In this document: positions 8,653-15,199 of the stretch, piece after piece
How the letters are laid out: the number at the start of each line of letters is the position of its first letter
Numbering within the stretch: position 1 is the stretch's first letter
NCBI GenBank assembly: GCA_046350935.1
Contig: JAXLZK010000020.1
Span: 1-64,000, forward strand
DNA from: Nitrobium sp046350935
Lineage (GTDB): Bacteria; Nitrospirota; Thermodesulfovibrionia; Thermodesulfovibrionales; Dissulfurispiraceae
Length of the DNA: 64,000 nt
Direction: 5' to 3'
Notes under the pieces: model-generated
Database searches by the model: none
What the model was told of the DNA's origin: nothing
What the model saw: the letters and a program-made list of their open reading frames with translations, nothing else
Translations under genes and position numbers: made by a program

Positions 8653-9477
8653 GTGGGAGCGTGCCTGTCGAGTGAAAGCGATATAGACCCGAAGGCCCGT
8701 GACTTTTACCGGAAGGCGGTGGCCCTTGCGGACTCGCTGCAGATCCCCTTTCTTGTCGGAGGGGCTTTTGCTTTCAACTGCTACACGGGAATCAACAGGA
8801 GGACGAAGGACTTCGACCTGTTCGTCCATCCGAGGGAGGTGCCGCGGATAATGGAGGCATTCTCTTCGGTGGGCTACAGGACCGAAATCACCGCCCCCCA
8901 TTGGCTGGGAAAGGCGTTCGACGGAGAGGACTTCATCGACATCATTTTCGGATCAGGTAAAGGAATCAACGACATCGATGACGAATGGTTCGACTTTGCC
9001 GTGCAGGAGGAGGTCCTGGGAATGAGGGTGAAATTGTGTCCTCCCGAAGAGATCATCTGGTCGAAGTCGTACCTCATGGAGCGCGAGCGCTACGACGGAG
9101 CGGACGTTGCGCACCTGCTGCTTGCCTGCGGCGGGAGCCTCGATTGGGAAAGGCTGCTCCGCCGTTTCGGCGACCATTGGCAGGTGCTCTACAGCCACCT
9201 CGTTCTTTTCCTGTTCATCTACCCCTCTGAGCGGAAGAGCATCCCCGAATGGGTAATGAGGGAGCTTATGGGCCGTCTGGAGAGAGAGATGGCGCTCCCT
9301 CCCACGGGAGAAAAGCTCTGCAGGGGCACTCTCCTTTCGAAGACGCAGTACCTCTACGACGTGGACCGGAAAGGCTTCCGGGATGCCCGGCCGGCGACCA
9401 GCGAGATACGGGAAGAGAGCATGAGGCTGCAGACGAAAGAGGAAGTAGACCCGGCGCCGGCAGGTCCGGGGGCATAA
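8653..9477 (+). CDS. Nucleotidyltransferase-fold protein
   Basis: The N-terminal region matches the minimal nucleotidyltransferase fold: VGGAFAFNCYTGINRRTKDF gives the GG motif followed by D-x-D (DFDLF), with a possible third acidic residue in FIDIIF. The family includes enzymes that transfer NMP to proteins or small molecules, including some toxins. No HEPN or other antitoxin-like partner sits next to it, so I do not call it a toxin-antitoxin system. The GTG start at 8653 has GAGGAGGG a few bases upstream. The C-terminal 150 residues are helical with no motif I recognise. Product 274 residues. Substrate unknown. Confidence 0.75.
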   Translation: MGACLSSESDIDPKARDFYRKAVALADSLQIPFLVGGAFAFNCYTGINRRTKDFDLFVHPREVPRIMEAFSSVGYRTEITAPHWLGKAFDGEDFIDIIFGSGKGINDIDDEWFDFAVQEEVLGMRVKLCPPEEIIWSKSYLMERERYDGADVAHLLLACGGSLDWERLLRRFGDHWQVLYSHLVLFLFIYPSERKSIPEWVMRELMGRLEREMALPPTGEKLCRGTLLSKTQYLYDVDRKGFRDARPATSEIREESMRLQTKEEVDPAPAGPGA

Positions 9478-9510
9478 AGACGCTCCCCATCCGTCAAATA
9501 CTCCGCGATT

Positions 9511-9519
9511 TGGTATAAT
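9511..9519 (+). promoter_or_regulatory. Extended -10 promoter
   Basis: TGG directly before TATAAT (9514-9519) forms an extended -10 element, with no good -35. The predicted start is near 9526, about 78 bases before the P-loop gene at 9604. Confidence 0.5.
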
Positions 9520-9539
9520 CAGGTATCCGCTTCCTTCCG

Positions 9540-9558
9540 AAGGCGGGTGCCTTTTTTT
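9540..9558 (+). terminator. Intrinsic-terminator-like hairpin in the leader of the P-loop gene
   Basis: AAGGC (9540-9544) pairs with GCCTT (9549-9553) across a 4-base loop and runs straight into a T-tract ending at 9558. It lies downstream of the extended -10 at 9511-9519. It is therefore either the terminator of the nucleotidyltransferase gene or an early attenuator in the next gene's leader. The stem is short. Confidence 0.4.
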
Positions 9559-9603
9559 GCGTACGTCGCCGCGCATCCAGAAATGAGGAGGGCTCGAAAA
9601 AAC

Positions 9604-10164
9604 ATGGGAGCCTCGAAGACGTTTGATCAGCAGATAATCAACAAGGAAGCGATCATCGGCAAGATCCGGGAAATCATACGACAGTATAAGAATATCGCGG
9701 TAAGCGGAGAGGAGGGGGTGGGCAAGGTCACCAACACCCTCGAGGCGCTCCAGGACGCCGCCCATGTCTACTATATAGGCAACCCGGTGGATTATATTGG
9801 AAAGCCGCGCGCCAAGGGGTACGACAAATACATCCATTACATCATGTCTCTCAAGAAAGATATGCATATCATTGCGGACGAACAGGACATCGTCGCTTTC
9901 GACCCCTCCCCTCTTGCCGGGAAAGACGCCGTGCTGGTGGTCGACGAGATCTACGGGAGGAGCGACCGGCAGTATGAAAAGATCCTCGAGATCCTCGGTA
10001 CGGAAGGCATCAAGGTATTCATCATTGCGGGATGTCTGAAGAATATGAGCAGGATCGTCGACCAGATCGATATCGTCCTGATGCTCACCAAGGACGGGGG
10101 GCTCGTCGTCGAGAGCGAGTTCATCCGGAAAGTCTGTATGATACTGAAGGCTGATGCCTCCTAG
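9604..10164 (+). CDS. P-loop-like protein of unknown function
   Basis: I do not recognise a named family. The 186-residue product has a Walker-A-like loop at residues 35-42 (GEEGVGKV), in which the usual Ser/Thr after Lys is replaced by Val, and a Walker-B-like strand AVLVVDEIYG near residues 108-117, followed by a strand VFIIAGCL. The layout resembles small AAA-like or NACHT-type NTPases, but loss of the Mg-coordinating hydroxyl may mean weak or no hydrolysis. The ATG at 9604 follows GAGGAGGG by about 11 bases. The gene overlaps the RACo-like ASKHA gene by 11 bases, so the two products probably act together. That link is inferred from position only. Confidence 0.7.
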   Translation: MGASKTFDQQIINKEAIIGKIREIIRQYKNIAVSGEEGVGKVTNTLEALQDAAHVYYIGNPVDYIGKPRAKGYDKYIHYIMSLKKDMHIIADEQDIVAFDPSPLAGKDAVLVVDEIYGRSDRQYEKILEILGTEGIKVFIIAGCLKNMSRIVDQIDIVLMLTKDGGLVVESEFIRKVCMILKADAS

Positions 10165-11686
10165 AATGCCGGACCTGCCGGTGCATTCCCTCGCCGCCTT
10201 TTTCCCCGTGCGTCTTGAAAAGCCCTCTCCTTCCGATAAGCGGGCGGACCGTGAGCGCCTCGCCGAGGCCCTGACCCGCTGCATCGGGGAGGAGCTGCCG
10301 GTGGATATCCCCCTCGGGGTTCTGCGGGAACTGCCGCGCTTTCTCCGGGAGAACGATTTTGCCCTTTCCCCTGCCCTCGTCTTTTCCGAAGGCAGGGGTA
10401 GTGTCGCGGCCCTGCAGAGGACCTGCCTGTACGGAGTCGCGCTCGACGTGGGGTCCACCACCATCGCGGCTTCTCTCTTCGATCTGGCGGAGGGAAGGAG
10501 AGTAGGGGGAGGGGAGAGAGAGAACCCCCAGACAGCAGTGGGGCCTGATGTCCTTACCCGGCTGCATGCGGCGATGGGGGGAGCGGGTGCGCACCTGCAC
10601 CGCCTCCTGGTGGAGGGAATCAACGGGCTCCTCCTCGACCTCTGCCGGGAGCACGGCATTGTTCAGTCCGACATCTACGCTCTGGTCGCTGCCGGCAATA
10701 CGATCATGACGCACTTTCTGCTGGACCTTCCCGTGGAGAACATCCCCCTTGAGCCGTACATCCCCGCAGCGCACCATATCGGGTTTCTGACCCCGCAGGA
10801 AACTGGCCTCGCCATCTGCCCCCAGGGAACCGTATACGTCTTCCCCAACGTGGGGAGCTATGTGGGCGGTGACGTGATAGCGGGCGTTCTTTCCTCCGGA
10901 CTCCATAAGGGAGAGGCCCCCTCCCTGCTGGTGGATGTGGGGACCAACGCGGAGATCGTTCTGGGCACCCGTGAATGGCTGATGGTGGGAGCCGGCGCTG
11001 CGGGGCCCGCCCTGGAAAGCGGGATCTCCGAAGCGGGCATGAGGGCGGTGGAGGGAGCGGTATTCTCCGTGGAGATCGACCGGGAGAGCCTTGCGGTCAG
11101 GGTCAGGACGCTAGGAGGGGGCGTGCCGCGGGGGATCTGCGGCTCAGGGATGATCGAGCTCGTCGCCGAGCTGTTCGCTGCGGGAATGATCGACGGGCAG
11201 GGCAGGTTTACCTCCCGCGCCGAAGAGGCGGGAGCGGTACGGGAGTTGAACGGGGGCAAGGCGTTTGTCATTCCCGTATCTCAGGGGAGCGGCCTGGTCG
11301 TCAAGGAGGCGGATATCGGGAACTTTCTCCTCTCGAAAGCCGCCATGTTCACTTTCCTCCAGGTAATGGTGCAGTCGGTCGGGCTTGCATTCGGGGACGT
11401 GGAAAAATTCTATGTCAGCGGCGCGTTCGGGAGCGGCATCAATGCCGTGAAAGCGGCCCGGATCGGAATGATACCCGAGAAAGACGGGAGCGCCTTCGTC
11501 GTCATGGGGAACTCGTCGTTGAAAGGGGCTGAAATGCTCCTCCTGGACCGGTTCTTGCTCTCCGACATCGAGCGCATCTGCATGATGATCACGTATAAGG
11601 AGATGAATACGGACGGGGACTTTATGCGGCTCTTGCCGGGCGCCCTGTTCATCCCCCACACCGATCCCGGGGTGCTGAAGGGGTAG
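10154..11686 (+). CDS. RACo-like ASKHA-domain protein (DUF4445) lacking the [2Fe-2S] domain
   Basis: The protein belongs to the family of ATP-dependent reductive activators of corrinoid proteins (RACo/RamA-like, DUF4445). The ASKHA ATPase motifs are clear: GVALDVGSTTIAASLFD, the NTIMTHFLLDLP segment, LLVDVGTNAEIVLG, GAAGPALESG and FYVSGAFGSGINA. The short linker with LPRFLREND just before the ATPase is also typical. Characterised RACo proteins start with a [2Fe-2S] ferredoxin domain, but here the first 95 residues contain a single Cys and no iron-sulfur motif. At 510 residues it is shorter than full RACo. Electrons would have to come from another protein. It overlaps the P-loop gene by 11 bases. 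Confidence 0.85.
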   Translation: MPPRMPDLPVHSLAAFFPVRLEKPSPSDKRADRERLAEALTRCIGEELPVDIPLGVLRELPRFLRENDFALSPALVFSEGRGSVAALQRTCLYGVALDVGSTTIAASLFDLAEGRRVGGGERENPQTAVGPDVLTRLHAAMGGAGAHLHRLLVEGINGLLLDLCREHGIVQSDIYALVAAGNTIMTHFLLDLPVENIPLEPYIPAAHHIGFLTPQETGLAICPQGTVYVFPNVGSYVGGDVIAGVLSSGLHKGEAPSLLVDVGTNAEIVLGTREWLMVGAGAAGPALESGISEAGMRAVEGAVFSVEIDRESLAVRVRTLGGGVPRGICGSGMIELVAELFAAGMIDGQGRFTSRAEEAGAVRELNGGKAFVIPVSQGSGLVVKEADIGNFLLSKAAMFTFLQVMVQSVGLAFGDVEKFYVSGAFGSGINAVKAARIGMIPEKDGSAFVVMGNSSLKGAEMLLLDRFLLSDIERICMMITYKEMNTDGDFMRLLPGALFIPHTDPGVLKG

Positions 11687-11698
11687 GCCGTAGACGCC

Positions 11699-12868
11699 CT
11701 AATTCTCTTTGACGGAAACGGAGAGGTCTTCGGCCTCTTTCTCCGCCCTCTCCTCAGGCAGCAATCTCCGTGCACCGATATACCTCTTCAGATAGTAGGG
11801 GCTTTCGAGACTGTCGATGGTGATTTTCTTCGAGAGGGAAGAGGCATGGATGAAGAGGTTGTTGCCGATGTAGATGCCCACATGGGAGGGGAACGAGGCG
11901 TAGGTCCTGAAAAAAACGAGATCGCCGCTGGCAAGCTGCTCTTTATTCACGGTCTCTCCCACATGGAACTGCTCGCGGGCGCTGCGGGGAAGGCCCTGTC
12001 CGATAAACCCGTAGACCTTCTGCACGTATCCTGAGCAGTCGAGTCCGAGGGAGCCGTTGCCGCCGAACTGGTAGGGAAGGTGCAGCATCTTCTTTGCAAA
12101 CAGGATGAGGCGCTCCTTGATGCTGAGCTCCGCAAGGATGTCCTCGGATTTCGCCATGCCCTTCACCTCTTCGATGCGCGCCGAGGCGATGACGGGGGAG
12201 AATTTCCTGTCGAAAGAGAAGGGGAGGGGCTTTTCCTCTTCTTTCCCCTCCGCGGGTCCCTCTGCGGGCCTCTTGCTCAGGAGAAGTTTTTGTCCCGGTT
12301 TAACGGCCATGTCCGGCAGGCCGTTGAGCGCACGCAGCGCGTCGGCGCTCGTCCCGAACTTCTTCGCGATCCTCCACAGTGTGTCCCCCTTTCTGACCGT
12401 GTAAGACCCGCGGTCGTGGGCGCTGACGAGGAGTTGCTGTCCGTTTTTCAGCCGGGAGCTCTTCAGATTGTTGAGGCGTTTTAATTCGGCGGGAGAGAGG
12501 GAAAACTTCCGGGCGACGCTTTTCAGGGTGTCCCCTTTCCTGACTGTGTAGTATGCGTCGCTGAGCCGGGCGGCCGGTTCGGATTTCTTAGCGGGTTCCG
12601 GTGCGGTCGAATGAACGGAATCGGCTTCCTTCTCCTGAGGCGGTGTCTTGTGAGCTCCGCTTTCGGGGATGGCCAGCTTTGCCCCGGTATTCAGGCGGCA
12701 TGTCTTCAGATTGTTCGCTTTTTTCAGGTCGGGAAGAGGGACGTTCAAGCGGCGGGCGATGCTGTAAAGGGTGTCTCCCCGTTTGACGGTGTACGTCGTC
12801 GTAGCGTGAACGGCTGATGCCAGAAAACAAAAGAGAACGGAAAACAGAACGGCGAACTTCTTCCCCAT
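11699..12868 (-). CDS. LysM and NlpC/P60 domain peptidoglycan hydrolase
   Basis: This is a secreted cell-wall hydrolase. A signal peptide (MGKKFAVLFSVLFCFLASAV) is followed by three LysM repeats, each starting with YTV[KR][KR]GDTL (about residues 25-68, 105-149 and 154-198), which bind glycan. After a linker comes a C-terminal NlpC/P60 domain (about 245-370) that cleaves stem peptides. The catalytic Cys is in LGLDCSGYVQKVYG and the His in PSHVGIYIGNNLFIHAS. The gene is convergent with the ASKHA gene, with only 12 bases between their stops, and points away from scpB, its upstream neighbour on the same strand. Product 389 residues. Confidence 0.93.
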   Translation of the reverse strand: MGKKFAVLFSVLFCFLASAVHATTTYTVKRGDTLYSIARRLNVPLPDLKKANNLKTCRLNTGAKLAIPESGAHKTPPQEKEADSVHSTAPEPAKKSEPAARLSDAYYTVRKGDTLKSVARKFSLSPAELKRLNNLKSSRLKNGQQLLVSAHDRGSYTVRKGDTLWRIAKKFGTSADALRALNGLPDMAVKPGQKLLLSKRPAEGPAEGKEEEKPLPFSFDRKFSPVIASARIEEVKGMAKSEDILAELSIKERLILFAKKMLHLPYQFGGNGSLGLDCSGYVQKVYGFIGQGLPRSAREQFHVGETVNKEQLASGDLVFFRTYASFPSHVGIYIGNNLFIHASSLSKKITIDSLESPYYLKRYIGARRLLPEERAEKEAEDLSVSVKEN

Positions 12869-12913
12869 GGATCCTCCTCACAACCGGTACCGTGATGAGC
12901 TGCCTCTTTGCCG

Positions 12914-13444
12914 CTATGCTGTCTCTTCTCTCAAAAAATCGCTTATCGGGGGTAACTCACTTAAACTCCTGAGGCCGAAGTAGTGTAAAAATTCTCTCGT
13001 CGTGCCGTATAAGAAAGGTCTTCCGGGGGACTCCTTTTTCCCCACAATCTTGATGAACAACTTTTCGGTCAGACTCCTGACCGCTGCATCCGAGTTCACG
13101 CCCCGCAGCTGATCGACTTCCAGCTTCGTCACCGGCTGCTTGTAGGCGATGATCGCCAGGGTCTCGAGGGCCGGCTGGGACAGCTTGTTCGTCTGGCTTA
13201 TATTTTTAAACCGTTTTACCCACCGGGCGTAGTCGGGGTTGGTGACCAGCTGGTACCCCTCGGCGATTTCGACCAGGAGGATGCCCCCGCGTCTGCTCCG
13301 GTACTCGCCGATCAGCTCTTCCATAAGCTTCCTGACCTCGGCTTCCTGCGCCTCCATCGCCTTTGCGAGACTCGCCGCGGACGCCGGTTCACCGGCCACG
13401 AAAAGCAGGGTCTCGAGGACCGCCTTCTTTTCACATTCTTCCAC
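12914..13444 (-). CDS. scpB: Segregation and condensation protein B
   Basis: ScpB is the winged-helix partner of ScpA in the SMC condensin complex. The product (176 residues) shows the family pattern: KAVLETLLFVAGEPASAASL at the N-terminus and the diagnostic ALETLAIIAYKQPVTKLEVD followed by LRGVNSDAAVRSL. I place the start at GTG 13444, not at a TTG 36 bases upstream. That TTG lies in the -35 box of a strong promoter (13452-13480), whose predicted transcript start is at 13444-13445, which implies a leaderless message. scpA is not adjacent, which is uncommon but seen in dispersed genomes. Confidence 0.93.
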   Translation of the reverse strand: MEECEKKAVLETLLFVAGEPASAASLAKAMEAQEAEVRKLMEELIGEYRSRRGGILLVEIAEGYQLVTNPDYARWVKRFKNISQTNKLSQPALETLAIIAYKQPVTKLEVDQLRGVNSDAAVRSLTEKLFIKIVGKKESPGRPFLYGTTREFLHYFGLRSLSELPPISDFLREETA

Positions 13445-13451
13445 GCACGCA

Positions 13452-13480
13452 ATTATACCAAAAGCGCTCTTGAATTTCAA
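13452..13480 (-). promoter_or_regulatory. Sigma70-type promoter of scpB
   Basis: On the minus strand TTGAAA (13475-13480) and TATAAT (13452-13457) are separated by exactly 17 bases. Seven bases separate the -10 from the GTG start, so the transcript should begin at or next to the start codon. The -35 is half of the palindrome TTGAATTTCAA, whose other half could serve the divergent selenoprotein gene. Confidence 0.7.
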
Positions 13481-13502
13481 AGAACCGGTTATTTAATATA
13501 GT
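13470..13502 (+). promoter_or_regulatory. Putative promoter of the selenoprotein-kinase-regulator operon
   Basis: TTGAAT (13470-13475) and TAATAT (13494-13499) lie 18 bases apart; TATAGT (13497-13502) is an alternative -10 at a longer spacing. The -35 shares the palindrome TTGAATTTCAA with the divergent scpB promoter, so one bound protein could affect both. Confidence 0.35.
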
Positions 13503-13508
13503 GAAGGA

Positions 13509-14330
13509 ATGAAAGCTTTCCTTTTTCGCCATAAAGCGGCGGGGTTGCTGCTCGCCGCACTGCTGTTTACCGCTGTCCCCTTTTTCAGTCAGGCCGGCGC
13601 CTTTACCGACGGAGGCTGCGACGGCGACTGTAAAAAGTGCCACTCGCTGAGCGATCAGGAGGTGAGCGGTATCCTGAAGAAGACGAACCTCGCTGAGGCG
13701 AAGATCATGGGAATACGGATAAGCCCCGTGAAGAGTCTCTGGGAGATATCCCTCGAAAACAAAGGGCAGCGGGGTATCCTCTATATCGACTTTTCGAAGA
13801 GATTTATCGTTTCCGGCCCCCTTCTCGAAGTGGCGAGCGGCATCGACAAGACTCAGGAGAGGTACGAGAGTATAAAGAGAAGGGTGGACCTCTCCCGTAT
13901 TTCCCTGAAAGACGCCCTCGTCATGGGAGACAGGAGCGCTCCGCACAAAGTGGTTGTCTTTACCGACCCCGATTGACCTTTCTGCGAAAAACTTCATCGG
14001 GAGATGAAGAAGGTGCTGGAAGCGAGGAAGGACATCTGCTTTTTCATCAAGCTCTTTCCCCTCTCGATCCACAAGGAGGCTTACGGGAAGGCGAAGAGCA
14101 TCGCCTGCGCAGCCTCGGCCTCCGAATCCTTGAAACTGCTCGAAGACAACTTCGAAAAGAAGGCCATCCCCCTGAATGAATGCGCTACGCAGGAGGTCGA
14201 TGCCACGATTCAACTGGCGCAATCGCTGGAGATTTCCGGCACGCCTACCCTGGTATTCCCCGACGGGCGGGTGCATGGCGGCACTCTCCCGGCCGAAAAG
14301 ATCATCGAATACGCAGATGGGGGAGGATGA
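13509..14330 (+). CDS. DsbC-like thiol:disulfide interchange selenoprotein (UGA = Sec156)
   Basis: A periplasmic DsbC/DsbG-type thioredoxin-fold protein whose frame is interrupted only by TGA at 13974-13976. The active site reads FTDPD-U-PFC-EKLH, exactly where relatives have a C-x-x-C, so the codon stands for selenocysteine (Sec156, with Cys159). Coding continues to 14330 with DICFFIKLFPLSIHKEAYGK and the cis-Pro loop SGTPTLVFPDGRVHGG. A hairpin of SECIS type follows the UGA. Residues 1-31 are a signal peptide; residues 41-45 are CKKCH, a possible c-type heme site, followed by a DsbC_N-like region. Full length is 273 residues including Sec. The stop overlaps the start of the kinase gene (ATGA), so the two are translationally coupled. 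Isomerase, reductase or sensor roles are all possible. Confidence 0.88.
13992..14009 (+). promoter_or_regulatory. Bacterial SECIS-type hairpin of the DsbC-like gene
   Basis: CTTCATC (13992-13998), loop GGGA (13999-14002) and GATGAAG (14003-14009) form a perfect 7-bp stem. The loop begins 22 bases after the UGA and opens with G, as expected for SelB-dependent bacterial SECIS elements (loop 16-37 bases downstream, G in the first two loop positions). Confidence 0.8.
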
Positions 14331-15181
14331 GAGATATCCCCGGCCTCGCTCTCGCGCTGCTCTCGACCTCCGTCCTTTTCATCGCCCTTTTTCTTCTGGC
14401 GGTCTTTTTGCCGCGCTTTCTGAAGCGGAGAGACCCGGACGCAGGCATCTCCGAACCGGACGGCGTCATGGGCGCTTTTCACACCCTCGGCAACGAGATC
14501 AAAACCCTCCGGGAACAACTCCTGCTCAAGGAGAGGCTCGCCGCGCTGGGAGAGGTCTCCGCGGGAATTGCCCACGAGTTCAGGAACCCCCTGGGAGTCA
14601 TTGCCGGCTACGCACGTCTTCTCCTGAAGAGTTTTGGGGATGCCGACCCGAGGCAGGAGATGGCCAGGGGCATCCTGCAGGAGATTGAGGCGCTGAACCG
14701 GGTGATGGAGGAGCTGATGAAGTTCTCCACTGCAGGAGCCCTACGCAAAACGGATTTCGACCTGGCGGAAACCCTGAGAGCCGTTGTGGACGGCATGGGT
14801 ACGGAGGGAAAGGAGATCCGTTTCACCTGCGAGGCCCCCCTCAGGACAAGGGGGGACGAAACCCTCCTCAGGCAGGCTGTCAGGAACCTGGTGCAGAACG
14901 CCCTTGACGCAGGGGAAACGGTGTCGGTCGCTGCGCGGAGGGGGTTCCTATCCGGCGCTGCGGCGGTCACTGTCGAAGTGAGGGACAACGGCAAGGGGAT
15001 CCCCGATGAGGAGAGAAAGAAAATATTTCTTCCCTTTTACACCACGAAAGAGAAGGGGACCGGGATCGGCCTTGCCCTCGTACAAAAGATCGCACTCGCC
15101 CACGGGGGCAGCATAGAGGTGGAGAGCGCTGCGGGGGAGGGGAGCGTCTTCCGGTTGCTCCTGCCCTCCGAGGGGCCGTAA
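14327..15181 (+). CDS. Sensor-domain-less histidine kinase
   Basis: A 284-residue inner-membrane kinase with one predicted membrane segment (about residues 6-29) and only about five residues outside it, so it has no periplasmic or PAS sensor domain. A short helical linker leads into the HisKA dimerisation helix with the phospho-acceptor His83 (GIAHEFRNPLGVIAGYARLL). The ATPase domain has the N box (RQAVRNLVQNALDAG), the G1 box (VRDNGKGIPDEE), the F box (FLPFYTTKEKGTGIGLALVQ) and G2. It starts in the stop of the selenoprotein gene and is followed by its likely partner regulator. The input signal probably comes from another protein; the coupled DsbC-like protein is the obvious candidate. Confidence 0.92.
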   Translation: MRDIPGLALALLSTSVLFIALFLLAVFLPRFLKRRDPDAGISEPDGVMGAFHTLGNEIKTLREQLLLKERLAALGEVSAGIAHEFRNPLGVIAGYARLLLKSFGDADPRQEMARGILQEIEALNRVMEELMKFSTAGALRKTDFDLAETLRAVVDGMGTEGKEIRFTCEAPLRTRGDETLLRQAVRNLVQNALDAGETVSVAARRGFLSGAAAVTVEVRDNGKGIPDEERKKIFLPFYTTKEKGTGIGLALVQKIALAHGGSIEVESAAGEGSVFRLLLPSEGP

Positions 15182-15199
15182 GTGAGGAGGGCAGGTGTG

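Noticed and set aside
8653..9477. Nucleotidyltransferase gene as part of a toxin-antitoxin pair
   Set aside because: No HEPN, AbiEi-like or other antitoxin-type gene is adjacent; neighbours are a phosphoesterase and a P-loop gene.
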